Origin: Planctomycetota bacterium
Lineage (GTDB): Bacteria; Planctomycetota; Brocadiia; SM23-32; JAKLEA01
Length of the DNA stretch: 64,000 nt
Assembly: GCA_022711755.1 (NCBI GenBank)
Contig: JAKLEA010000020.1
Coordinates: forward strand, 1 to 64,000
Reading direction: 5' to 3'
Each line of letters opens with the position of its first letter. The stretch's first letter is position 1. The position numbers and the translations under genes were made by a program. Below are positions 1-7,570 of this stretch, one piece after another. Below the pieces are notes generated by a model, which did not search any database, was not told the origin of the DNA, and worked only from the letters and a program-made list of their open reading frames with translations.

Positions 1-139
1 GAGAGTTCCACACATATCTTCCTTGCAGATCGTCGGCGCTTGACAGCAGCGTAAACGGCAGCTTTTTCAACGGGCTGATAGGGCTTTGCCGGTGCGGATG
101 GATGCCGACTGCCGATGGCGTTCGACCTGATTACAGGTT

Positions 140-182
140 CCTGACCGAATCCTGACCAAACGCTAATATTCTCCTGTATAAT
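140..182 (+). promoter_or_regulatory. PHO-box promoter of phoBR
   Basis: Three 7-bp units start at 140, 151 and 162 (CCTGACC, CCTGACC, GCTAATA), exactly 11 bp apart, which is the PHO-box period bound by PhoB. A perfect TATAAT (177-182) follows 8 bp after the last unit and no good -35 hexamer is present, as in PhoB-activated promoters. It sits directly upstream of phoB, so autoregulation is likely. The ATG at 181 lies inside this -10 box and cannot be the start codon. Nothing recognisable is seen in 1-139. Confidence 0.72.
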
Positions 183-234
183 GCCTATTCGAATAATCAG
201 CGAGAAATGGTTTTCGCGGAGGTCAATAATACAT

Positions 235-927
235 ATGGCTCCGGTTGAAATTCTTGTGGTTGACGACGAGGAAGACATTCTCGAACTCGTCGCTTACAAC
301 TTGAGAAGAAACGGGTACCGTGTCGAATGCGTCAAAACGGGGGAGGCGGCCCTTGCCCACGCGAAGTCCAAGCTTCCGGACCTTATCATTCTTGATCTCA
401 TGCTGCCTGAGATTGACGGGCTTCAAGTATGCGGCGAATTGAAGAAGAACACTACCACAGCCTTGATTCCGATCGTCATGCTGACCGCCAAAGGGGAGGA
501 GGCCGACGTTGTCACAGGACTTGAGCTTGGAGCGGACGATTATCTGTCCAAACCTTTCAGCCCCCGAGTTCTGCTTGCCAGGATCAGGGCGGTGCTTCGG
601 CGGCAGAAGCAGCAACCTGCGGATAATGAGGAAATAGTCAGGATTCACAATATCGTCATAAATCCGGGACGTCACGAGGCTCTGGTTGACGGCAGGCTTG
701 TGGACCTGACGTTCACCGAATTCAGGCTACTGCATCTTCTTGCCCGCAGGCCGGGGTGGGTATCCTCAAGGCAACAGATTATAGAAGCCATCCGGGGATT
801 CGATTATCCTGTGACCGAGCGCTCCGTGGACGTTCAGGTGGCGGGACTGCGGAAGAAGCTTCGGTCCGCAGGCTGTTTTATAGAGACGGTCAGGGGCGTG
901 GGATACAGGTTCAAGGAGTCGGAGTGA
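235..927 (+). CDS. phoB: Phosphate-regulon response regulator, OmpR/PhoB family
   Basis: Cytoplasmic DNA-binding response regulator of 230 aa, the usual PhoB size. The receiver domain (about 1-120) has the acidic pair D10/D11, the phosphoacceptor D54 in a LDLMLPE context, a threonine in the VMLTAK strand and lysine in LSKPF. A winged-helix OmpR-type domain fills about 130-228 and ends in the typical VRGVGYRF turn. I start at ATG 235, preceded by GGAGGT at 218-223. The longer in-frame ATG at 181 overlaps the -10 box. The stop overlaps the GTG of the kinase gene by 4 nt. The PHO-type boxes here and before pstS, plus linkage to pst-phoU, support PhoB over a generic OmpR regulator. Confidence 0.9.
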   Translation: MAPVEILVVDDEEDILELVAYNLRRNGYRVECVKTGEAALAHAKSKLPDLIILDLMLPEIDGLQVCGELKKNTTTALIPIVMLTAKGEEADVVTGLELGADDYLSKPFSPRVLLARIRAVLRRQKQQPADNEEIVRIHNIVINPGRHEALVDGRLVDLTFTEFRLLHLLARRPGWVSSRQQIIEAIRGFDYPVTERSVDVQVAGLRKKLRSAGCFIETVRGVGYRFKESE

Positions 928-2696
928 AACACAGGCGTCTGATCTGGCATATATATCCTTATTTTGCCGGAATCACGTTGTTCTCTCTGATTGCGGTCAC
1001 GTGGTATACAGTCGGATCGCTCAGGGATTTCTACATGGAACGGCTGGAGGATTCCCTTGAAGCCAGGGCAAGGCTTGTTCAGGATCATCTTGCGGAACTG
1101 CTTCGCAAGGGGCGCAACGATGAGATTGACGAGTATTGCAAGCGGATGGGCCGGGAGACGGCGACCAGAATCACGGTCTCCCTTCCGTCTGGAGAGGTCA
1201 TAGGGGACTCGGATGAGATGCCGTCGCGGATGAAGAGCCACGCCGACCGGCCGGAGATTGTCACGGCGCTGAAATCCGGGCGCGGAGTATCGCAGAGGCG
1301 AAGTCCGACGCTTGGGAGAAACATGATGTACCTTGCGATTCCGATGGCGCGCGAGGGGCATGTCTTATGCGTTGTGAGAACATCGGTCGCAACAAGCGCC
1401 ATTGAGGACGCGCTTCGCCTGGCGTATTGGCGGATTCTCATAGGGGCGGCCGTTGTGACTGCCGTGGCGTTGATTGCCGGCGTGGTCGTCTCGCGGAGGA
1501 TCAGCCGCCCGCTGCAGGAGATGCGATACGGCGCCATGCAGTACGCCGTCGGCAACCTGGAGCACCGGCTTTACGTGGCCGGCGCGGAGGAGCTTTGCGG
1601 CCTGGCGGAGTCCCTCAACATCATGGCTGGCCAGTTGGATGACCGCATTCGCACAATAGTGCGGCAGCGCAATGAACAGGATGCCGTTTTATCCAGCATG
1701 GTTGAAGCCGTGGTAGCGGTTGACAGCGACGGGCGCGTCATCGGCATGAACAAGGCGGCGTCGAAAATAACGGGGGCGGAAGCGGAGCAGGCTCATGGTC
1801 GGACAATTCAGGAGGTGATTCGCAACGCGGACCTTCAGACATTCGTCGCGCGCGCCTTGTCCGATCAGGAACCTTTTGAGGGAGAGATAGTTCTGCGGGA
1901 TAAGGGGGACATGATACTTCAGGTTCACGGGACCGTCCTTCGGGACGCGGAGGGGACAAAGATCGGGGCCTTGGTCGTCCTGAATGATGTGACTCGCCTG
2001 CGGCGGCTGGAGAGTGTGCGGCGCGACTTCGTGGCCAACGTATCGCACGAGTTGAAGACGCCGATAACATGCATAAAAGGCTTCGTTGAGACGCTTCAGG
2101 AAGGGGCGGCGAAGGATCCGGAGAGCGCTGAGCGATTCCTGAAGATCATCGCCAAGCAGGCCAACCGGCTCCAGGCGATCATCGAGGACCTGCTGTGTCT
2201 TTCATGGGTAGAAGCCGGCGCGGACAGGGCGAGGATCGAATTTGAGGAGACGTCCATCGCCGACATGCTGGGGGAGGCGGCGGACTTATGCCGCCCAAAG
2301 GCTGAAGAGAAAAAAATATCGCTTGAGATAGAATGTTCCTCAGACGTGACGGCGCGGATGAATACCCCGCTGATCGAGCAGGCGGTTGTGAATCTGGTTG
2401 ACAACGCCACAAAATACAGCAGCTCCGGCGGCAAGGTTCGCATCCTAGCCGAGAAAGACGACAGCGGTGTAATAATATGTGTTATTGATCAGGGATGCGG
2501 GATAGAGAAAGAGCATTTGCCGCGCCTGTTCGAGCGATTCTATCGCGTGGATAAGGCAAGAAGCCGCGACATGGGCGGCACGGGGCTTGGGCTTGCGATA
2601 GTCAAGCACATCGCGGACGCGCATGGAGGGAGCGTATCCGTGGAGAGCCGCCCCGGGAAGGGCAGCAAATTCAGCATTCATCTGCCCAGGCGGTAA
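924..2696 (+). CDS. phoR: Phosphate-regulon sensor histidine kinase
   Basis: Inner-membrane sensor kinase of 590 aa. In order: TM1 (about 12-30), a periplasmic region of about 135 aa, TM2 (about 168-190), HAMP (190-242), PAS (about 255-350), a HisKA dimerisation domain with His375 in SHELKT, and a HATPase with an N box (LVDNATKYS), a G1 box (DQGCGIEKEH) and a G2 box (GGTGLGLAIV). The GTG at 924 overlaps the phoB stop as GTGA. A longer upstream reading in the same frame would lie inside phoB and is not credible. The large periplasmic domain resembles the PhoR of many Gram-negatives and Firmicutes more than the short E. coli form. Likely partner: the preceding regulator, with PhoU and Pst as input. 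Confidence 0.9.
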   Translation: MKHRRLIWHIYPYFAGITLFSLIAVTWYTVGSLRDFYMERLEDSLEARARLVQDHLAELLRKGRNDEIDEYCKRMGRETATRITVSLPSGEVIGDSDEMPSRMKSHADRPEIVTALKSGRGVSQRRSPTLGRNMMYLAIPMAREGHVLCVVRTSVATSAIEDALRLAYWRILIGAAVVTAVALIAGVVVSRRISRPLQEMRYGAMQYAVGNLEHRLYVAGAEELCGLAESLNIMAGQLDDRIRTIVRQRNEQDAVLSSMVEAVVAVDSDGRVIGMNKAASKITGAEAEQAHGRTIQEVIRNADLQTFVARALSDQEPFEGEIVLRDKGDMILQVHGTVLRDAEGTKIGALVVLNDVTRLRRLESVRRDFVANVSHELKTPITCIKGFVETLQEGAAKDPESAERFLKIIAKQANRLQAIIEDLLCLSWVEAGADRARIEFEETSIADMLGEAADLCRPKAEEKKISLEIECSSDVTARMNTPLIEQAVVNLVDNATKYSSSGGKVRILAEKDDSGVIICVIDQGCGIEKEHLPRLFERFYRVDKARSRDMGGTGLGLAIVKHIADAHGGSVSVESRPGKGSKFSIHLPRR

Positions 2697-2735
2697 TCCA
2701 TCGTATTGATTTTGTCCGGCGGGAATTAATAGTCA

Positions 2736-2779
2736 TCTAACAAACGCGACATCTTGCCTTAACTCCCCGCTTCTAGACT
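2736..2779 (+). promoter_or_regulatory. Candidate PHO-box promoter of the prepilin-like gene
   Basis: TCTAACA at 2736 and CTTAACT at 2758 are 22 bp apart, two 11-bp periods. The middle unit at 2747 (CGACATC) is degenerate. A TAGACT -10-like hexamer (2774-2779) follows 9 bp after the last unit, matching the geometry of the phoB promoter. This is the weakest of the four sites in this locus. A short CACAC/GTGTG hairpin lies at 2805-2817 in the leader. Confidence 0.4.
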
Positions 2780-2859
2780 CCCTTCCAGTCGGATGGAGGA
2801 AATTCACACGCGGTGTGTGATGCTTTTTTGCAGGGGTTTTGGGACAAGGAGTCCAGTCA

Positions 2860-3927
2860 ATGACGCAACATCAGAAGTGGAGTCGCGTTTCACGGGCTTT
2901 TACGTTGATTGAATTGCTGGTGGTCATCGCCATCATCGCCATCCTGGCGGGATTGCTCATGCCGGCCCTCGGGGCGGCGCGGGCCAAGGCGAGGGCGTCC
3001 GCGTGCATGAGCAACATGAAGAACCTCGGGGTCGCCATGCAGATGTACCTGTCCGATTACGATGATTTTTATCCGAACTGCTACGTATACATCAACGGCG
3101 ACACGAGCGGAGAAGGTTATTACCACTGGACGGCGGCTCTTGACTCCGGCTCCTACAAGGGACCGCAGAGGGATTCTGTTCCGCCGATGGTCCCGCCGTA
3201 TGTCAACAGTTACCCGCGCTCCAGCGCGGAATTCGTCTGCCCGACGCATGAAGCCAGGGGATGGGCGCCGACAAACTTCACGGCCGCCCGTCTCCCTGAT
3301 CCGCCCGCCGGACAGGCCACTCAGACCGCAGGCATTGACGATCGGCAGGTTGCGCGCCTGAGCTACGTTGCCAACGAGGCGATCATGCCGCGCAAGAAGT
3401 TCGATGCCGCGCACGACCAGGATCCGTTATCAACCAGCAAGACGGACAAACTCCGCCAGGTAACGTCCGGCCAGATCAAGAAGGGCGGTCAGACGATATT
3501 GCTGGGCGAGTTCAGCGACAGCGCCAACTGCATCTACGGCAGTTCAGTGGCCGGCGGCGCCGCATACAAGAGCCATCGCCCGACCAGCGCCGTTCAAATT
3601 TCGGACGATGATGGTGTGACGTTCTCCGTCTTCGACGGCGAGGCGTGGTCAAACCTTGCCGCCCCGCTGCCGAAGTTCTACAAGCTCACATACGATGAGG
3701 CGATGCTGGCAATAGAGACCGTCTTTGCCGACAAGTCCACGGCGAGCGCAAATCACCACATTTCGTACATCAATCCGGAGGCGCACAGGACAGGCAGCAA
3801 CTACCTGTTCTGCGACGGCCACGTGGAAACCGTCCCGCTGGAGAGAACTCTGGATCCGACAAACTATCTCTGGGGCGACAGGATTTACTCGATTGTTGAT
3901 TCCCCGGAAGTCTTGAACCATCCGTAG
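2860..3927 (+). CDS. Prepilin-type N-terminal cleavage/methylation protein (H-X9-DG type)
   Basis: A 355-aa pseudopilin-like protein. After a short basic leader comes a type IV prepilin site, FTLIELLVVIAIIAILAG (F/E processing motif), then a hydrophobic helix and a basic segment. The C-terminal part ends in a YLFCDGHVE motif of the H-X9-DG class common in Planctomycetota, Lentisphaerota and Sumerlaeota-like genomes. Expected processing is by a prepilin peptidase, with display at the cell envelope; the precise role of this family is unknown. Start ATG 2860 has AAGGAG at 2846-2851. A TTG 21 nt upstream is the less likely alternative. It lies between phoR and pst behind a candidate PHO box, so it may be phosphate-regulated. 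Confidence 0.82.
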   Translation: MTQHQKWSRVSRAFTLIELLVVIAIIAILAGLLMPALGAARAKARASACMSNMKNLGVAMQMYLSDYDDFYPNCYVYINGDTSGEGYYHWTAALDSGSYKGPQRDSVPPMVPPYVNSYPRSSAEFVCPTHEARGWAPTNFTAARLPDPPAGQATQTAGIDDRQVARLSYVANEAIMPRKKFDAAHDQDPLSTSKTDKLRQVTSGQIKKGGQTILLGEFSDSANCIYGSSVAGGAAYKSHRPTSAVQISDDDGVTFSVFDGEAWSNLAAPLPKFYKLTYDEAMLAIETVFADKSTASANHHISYINPEAHRTGSNYLFCDGHVETVPLERTLDPTNYLWGDRIYSIVDSPEVLNHP

Positions 3928-3975
3928 TTCTGAGGCATCAGCCGGGGTGGGTCGCCCGGAAAAGTGGGGCACGCG

Positions 3976-4015
3976 TCAGGGTGCGCAGTCATCAGGTCAT
4001 GATTGCGCATCCTGA
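3976..4015 (+). terminator. Intergenic 12-bp stem-loop
   Basis: Arms TCAGGGTGCGCA (3976-3987) and TGCGCATCCTGA (4004-4015) pair over 12 positions with one G-U, around a 16-nt loop. No T-tract follows, so it may be a weak terminator, an mRNA-end stabiliser or an attenuator between the prepilin-like gene and the next gene, which has no obvious promoter of its own. Confidence 0.4.
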
Positions 4016-4045
4016 TGCCATTAATAAACATTGCAGGAGAGAATG

Positions 4046-4600
4046 ATGAGTGATGATTTGCGGGAGGCAAAGGTCAAACAAACTGAACAGCAGGAGGATG
4101 CGGCAAAGCATCGTTCAACACAGATTCACTCCCCGGCGCCGGTCAGAAATCTGGCTGAAGAATTCCGGCAGAGCAACGTGTCCCTCCAGACGTTGTTGAC
4201 GGTTGCGCGGGAGACGGCGGAGGAATCCCACCGTATAAGCATGGCTGTGCAGGCTTTGCGGCTTGGCAGCGAAGGGACTGAGGGGATCAGGCAGATCAGG
4301 CAGGCCGCGCAGGCGACATTGATAATCATGTCCCTGTCCGGTCTTCTGTCTTTCTGGATGCTCAGGTCAGCCGTAAAAGAGCTTCGCGCCATGAGATTCA
4401 CGCAACAGACACAACTTGAGGTAATGCAGCGCATGATGGGAGCGTCCGCCGCGAGCGACGATGACGAGGACTACTATTCCCCGCGGCCATCCGCCGCCGC
4501 AAAACCCGATGCCTCCAAAGGTTCGGCATCCAAAAGCCCCGCCGCTGATAAGGGGGGGCCGGTTCCGCCCAAGCCGCCGGCGTATGTGCCGGAGGAATGA
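4046..4600 (+). CDS. Hypothetical single-pass membrane protein
   Basis: A 184-aa protein I do not recognise. Residues about 1-85 are hydrophilic and rich in E, Q and R, likely helical. One transmembrane helix follows at about 88-110 (LIIMSLSGLLSFWML core). The C-terminal third is low-complexity, with an acidic patch (SDDDED) then an Ala/Pro/Lys/Ser-rich tail ending PAYVPEE. No signal peptide is evident. I prefer ATG 4046 because AGGAG at 4035-4039 is well spaced for it; ATG 4043 is too close and TTG 4031 overlaps the SD. It sits in the Pho locus downstream of the prepilin-like gene and a stem-loop, so co-transcription with reduced read-through is plausible. Confidence 0.6.
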   Translation: MSDDLREAKVKQTEQQEDAAKHRSTQIHSPAPVRNLAEEFRQSNVSLQTLLTVARETAEESHRISMAVQALRLGSEGTEGIRQIRQAAQATLIIMSLSGLLSFWMLRSAVKELRAMRFTQQTQLEVMQRMMGASAASDDDEDYYSPRPSAAAKPDASKGSASKSPAADKGGPVPPKPPAYVPEE

Positions 4601-4733
4601 AGCCGGTCTCCGGCGGCTCTCCGTAATCCATGACGAGCGCGATTGCTCACTCTCGGTCTGCCCCATAGTTCGCGCATCAGACATGTCCGCTTATCGCGCG
4701 TTTCAACGCTAATTAAGCAAAGATTCGCTTGCG

Positions 4734-4766
4734 GCTAACAACGCGCTAACGCCGCCCGTCTATGAT
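4734..4766 (+). promoter_or_regulatory. PHO-box promoter of the 50-aa gene
   Basis: Units GCTAACA (4734-4740) and GCTAACG (4745-4751) are 11 bp apart. TATGAT (4761-4766), a 5/6 match to the -10 consensus, follows 9 bp later. A further GCTAA lies at 4708. The layout matches the phoB and pstS promoters. Confidence 0.6.
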
Positions 4767-4801
4767 GATCAGCAAATCAAGACAATTGAAAGGAGATGCG
4801 C

Positions 4802-4954
4802 ATGACGAACTTGCTGATTGTCGGGATGTACTTGTTGGGCGTGGCGGCTGCCCGGATGGCGGCGGGAAGGTTTTCCGAGTCTGAATCCAGGCGTAATGAC
4901 GAACATCTGCCGTGGGACGACACGCGGCCGGAGGGAATGTGGATTTCGGTATAG
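4802..4954 (+). CDS. Small membrane protein, probable Pho-regulon microprotein
   Basis: A 50-aa reading frame with strong initiation signals: AAAGGAG at 4789-4795, 6 nt before ATG 4802, and a PHO-box promoter just upstream. The product starts with a hydrophobic helix (about residues 3-17, LLIVGMYLLGVAAA), then turns hydrophilic and charged (SESESRRNDEHLPWDD), ending GMWISV at TAG 4952-4954. It is best read as a single-span inner-membrane microprotein. No family is recognised. Its place between phoR and pstS, with its own Pho-type promoter, suggests a job in phosphate sensing or transport, for example a modulator of PhoR or PstCA, but that is inference. Confidence 0.6.
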   Translation: MTNLLIVGMYLLGVAAARMAAGRFSESESRRNDEHLPWDDTRPEGMWISV

Positions 4955-5019
4955 ATCCATGCCCTGGTGGATGCAACCGAGGCGACTTGCCGACAGTTTT
5001 CACGCGGCATCAACACAGT

Positions 5020-5054
5020 CCTAACGGAAACCTAACATGCGTCCATTCTACTAT
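5020..5054 (+). promoter_or_regulatory. PHO-box promoter of pstSCAB1B2-phoU
   Basis: CCTAACG (5020-5026) and CCTAACA (5031-5037) are 11 bp apart, with a weaker upstream unit ATCAACA at 5009. A -10-like TACTAT (5049-5054) follows 11 bp later. The position, 37 nt before the pstS start, is as expected for PhoB activation of the pst operon. Confidence 0.65.
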
Positions 5055-5073
5055 CACGTTAAGGAGAGACATC

Positions 5074-5880
5074 ATGACACAGAGGAAAAATGGTCTTGCC
5101 GCGTTCGGTCTGGCGGCGGCGTTGCTGTGCCTTACAGGATGCAAGGGCGCGAAGAACCGCCCCGTCAACGTGGTCGGCTCTACGTCAGTGCAGCCGTTCG
5201 CGGAGGTTCTGGCCCAGGAATACGAGAAACGCAATCCCGCGGAGCGCGTGGAGGTTCAGGGAGGAGGCTCGACCGCCGGCCTGCAGGCCGCTGTCAACGG
5301 ATTGGCTGACATCGGCATGTGTTCCCGCTCGCTCAACGAAGCGGAAGCGGGACAGTTCACACCGATTACCATTGCGCGGGACGGTCTGGCCATCGTTGTG
5401 AATCCCGCTAACACCGTTGATGGATTATCGCTGGAGCAGTTGCGCGGAATTTTCAGCGGGCGGATCGCCAACTGGGAGGCAGTCGGCGGGAAGGGTTCAC
5501 CTATCCGGTTGATAGCCCGCGAGGAGGGTTCCGGCACGCGGGAGAGTTTCATGCATCTTGTCATGGACAAGGACCGCATCCCCGCCGGAGCGATCGCGCA
5601 GGAATCGAACGGCGCGGTCAAGGAACTGGTCAAGGGCGATCCGGCAGCGATCGGATTCATGTCCCTCGGGCTTGTCGGCAAGGAACTCAAGGCCCTTGCC
5701 ATTGACGGCGCGGAACCTACCCATGAGAACGTATTGAACGGCAAATACAAGCTGGCCCGCCCGTTTCTCTTCGCCGTCAAGGGCGCGCCCGGCGCAGGAG
5801 CGCAGAAATTCATTGACTTCGTCCTTTCCGCCGACGCCCAGAAAATGCTTGAAGACGAAGGCCTGATCAGAGCCAAGTGA
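5074..5880 (+). CDS. pstS: Phosphate ABC transporter substrate-binding lipoprotein
   Basis: A 268-aa periplasmic phosphate-binding protein. The N-terminus is a lipoprotein signal with lipobox LTGC (Cys about residue 24), so it is membrane-anchored. Three phosphate-pocket segments are visible: VGSTSVQPFAEVL, GGGSTAGLQAAV and REEGSGTRESF, the last being the PstS hallmark. ATG 5074 has AAGGAG at 5061-5066. The stop overlaps the pstC GTG. It delivers phosphate to PstCA and belongs to a tightly coupled six-gene operon behind a PHO-box promoter. A longer upstream in-frame reading has no SD and lacks the signal peptide at its N-terminus. Confidence 0.93.
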   Translation: MTQRKNGLAAFGLAAALLCLTGCKGAKNRPVNVVGSTSVQPFAEVLAQEYEKRNPAERVEVQGGGSTAGLQAAVNGLADIGMCSRSLNEAEAGQFTPITIARDGLAIVVNPANTVDGLSLEQLRGIFSGRIANWEAVGGKGSPIRLIAREEGSGTRESFMHLVMDKDRIPAGAIAQESNGAVKELVKGDPAAIGFMSLGLVGKELKALAIDGAEPTHENVLNGKYKLARPFLFAVKGAPGAGAQKFIDFVLSADAQKMLEDEGLIRAK

Positions 5881-6737
5881 AGAAGGATAAAATCATAGCG
5901 GCCATTCTGACGGTCACAGCGCTTTCAGCCATTTCCGGCCTGGCGCTTATAACCATCTTCATCTTTCGGGAGGGGATGCCGATCATTCTGCGCACCGGCG
6001 GCGGAGAGTTCTTCCTCTCCGCGGACTGGCGGCCCAGGGATGGCAGTTTCGGCATTTTCTCCATGATCATCGGTTCCCTGGCAGTGACTGCCGGGGCGAT
6101 GGTTATAGGGATGATCTTCGGCCTCGGGCTGGCTATTGTGCTTACGCAGTTTGCTCCTCCGTCTCTGGCCGCCGTGCTGAAGCCGGTCGTCGAACTGCTG
6201 GCGGGGATTCCATCGGTCGTCTATGGATTCATGGGCGTGGTCACGCTGGTGCCGCTGATACGCAATCGCCTGGGCGGACCCGGACTTTCCGTGCTTGCCG
6301 CGTCAATCGTGCTGGGAATCATGGTGCTGCCGACCGTGACCAGCATCTCCGTTGACGCGCTCCAGGCGGTTCCCCGCTCTTTCTGGGAGGGGTCAATCGC
6401 GCTGGGGGCCACGCGATGGCAAACCACGCGCATGGTTATGCTCAAAGCGGCCAGGTCCGGCATCGTTGCCGCCGCCATACTGGGCATGGGGCGCGCCGTC
6501 GGGGAGACGATGGCCGTAATCATGGTCGCCGGCAATTCTATCGAAATCCCGGGAAGCATCCTGGCCCCAACCCGCACGCTCACAAGCAACATCGCGCTGG
6601 AGATGGGTTACGCATCGGGCGCGCATCGGGAGGCCCTTTTCGCCACCGGCGTTACACTCTTCGTGATAATCATGATTCTCAATTGCGTTGCGCTTTCCGT
6701 CTCCCGCCGCAGCGCCAGAGAACGGAGCTTCAGATGA
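5877..6737 (+). CDS. pstC: Phosphate ABC transporter permease
   Basis: A 286-aa inner-membrane permease with about six hydrophobic spans. It shows the PstC/PstA EAA-type loop facing the ATPase (AVPRSFWEGSIALGATRWQTTRMV), the PSVVYGFMG segment, and GMGRAVGETMAVIMVAGN near the C-terminus. The GTG start at 5877 overlaps the pstS stop by 4 nt (GTGA), and the stop overlaps the pstA ATG, so translational coupling is likely. It pairs with PstA to form the translocation pore. Confidence 0.93.
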   Translation: MKKDKIIAAILTVTALSAISGLALITIFIFREGMPIILRTGGGEFFLSADWRPRDGSFGIFSMIIGSLAVTAGAMVIGMIFGLGLAIVLTQFAPPSLAAVLKPVVELLAGIPSVVYGFMGVVTLVPLIRNRLGGPGLSVLAASIVLGIMVLPTVTSISVDALQAVPRSFWEGSIALGATRWQTTRMVMLKAARSGIVAAAILGMGRAVGETMAVIMVAGNSIEIPGSILAPTRTLTSNIALEMGYASGAHREALFATGVTLFVIIMILNCVALSVSRRSARERSFR

Positions 6738-7570
6738 GGTTGCATCCGGCGACAACGGAGCGCGCAGTGGTAACCCTCCTCTGGGCGATGGCCGGGATTA
6801 CAATCTGCGCGCTGGCGTTCATCATCATCTTCATTCTGGCCCACGGTCTGCCGCATATAAGCCGCGAATTCCTGGCCGATTCCCCCAGGAGCATGGGGCG
6901 CGAGGGCGGGATTTTCCCCATGATCGTAGGCAGCGCGCTTGTGGCCGGGCTGGCCGTGCTGATCGCGGCCCCGATCGGAGTCGCCACGGCGATCTACCTT
7001 ACCGAATATACGCGCGAAGGGCGGTTGACGGCTGTCATCAGATTCGGGGCGGACTGCCTTGCCGGCATACCATCAATCATTTTCGGGCTGTTCGGTTTTG
7101 TCTTTTTCGCAATCGTTCTGGGCATGGGATTGTCGGTGATCTCAGGGGCGCTTACGCTGACCCTGATGGTACTGCCGACCATAATCCGCACAAGCGAGGA
7201 AGCCATACGCGCCGTGCCACAGGCCTACCGGGAGGTGAGCTACGGGGTCGGCAGCACGCGGTGGCAGATGGTCACGCGCGTCGTTTTGCGTTCGGCCCTG
7301 CCCGGGATAGGCACCGGCATAATTCTGTCCCTGGGGCGCAGCATAAGCGAGACCGCCGCTGTAATGCTCACGGCCGGCTCGGCGTTGCGCATGCCGCAAT
7401 CGCTCCTGGACTCCTCAAGGACGCTCGCGCTGCACTTTTACATCCTCTCCCGCGAGGGGATATCCATGACCAACGCCTACGCGACGGCATCTGTTCTGAT
7501 CATTGCCATACTCGCGCTTAACCTCTTTGCCTACTGGCTGATGAGCAGATTTGTGGCCAGAGTGAGATGA
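6734..7570 (+). CDS. pstA: Phosphate ABC transporter permease
   Basis: A 278-aa permease with about six membrane spans. It has the partner signature to PstC: a GIPSIIFGLFGFVFF segment, the EAA loop AVPQAYREVSYGVGSTRWQMV, and LGRSISETAAVMLTAGS. The start is ATG 6734, overlapping the pstC TGA as ATGA; the stop overlaps the pstB1 ATG the same way. An upstream extension in the same frame lies inside pstC and is not coding. Confidence 0.93.
   Translation: MRLHPATTERAVVTLLWAMAGITICALAFIIIFILAHGLPHISREFLADSPRSMGREGGIFPMIVGSALVAGLAVLIAAPIGVATAIYLTEYTREGRLTAVIRFGADCLAGIPSIIFGLFGFVFFAIVLGMGLSVISGALTLTLMVLPTIIRTSEEAIRAVPQAYREVSYGVGSTRWQMVTRVVLRSALPGIGTGIILSLGRSISETAAVMLTAGSALRMPQSLLDSSRTLALHFYILSREGISMTNAYATASVLIIAILALNLFAYWLMSRFVARVR

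Noticed and set aside
181..234. Longer start of phoB at ATG 181
   Set aside because: This ATG is part of the TATAAT -10 box at 177-182; ATG 235 has a good GGAGGT site.
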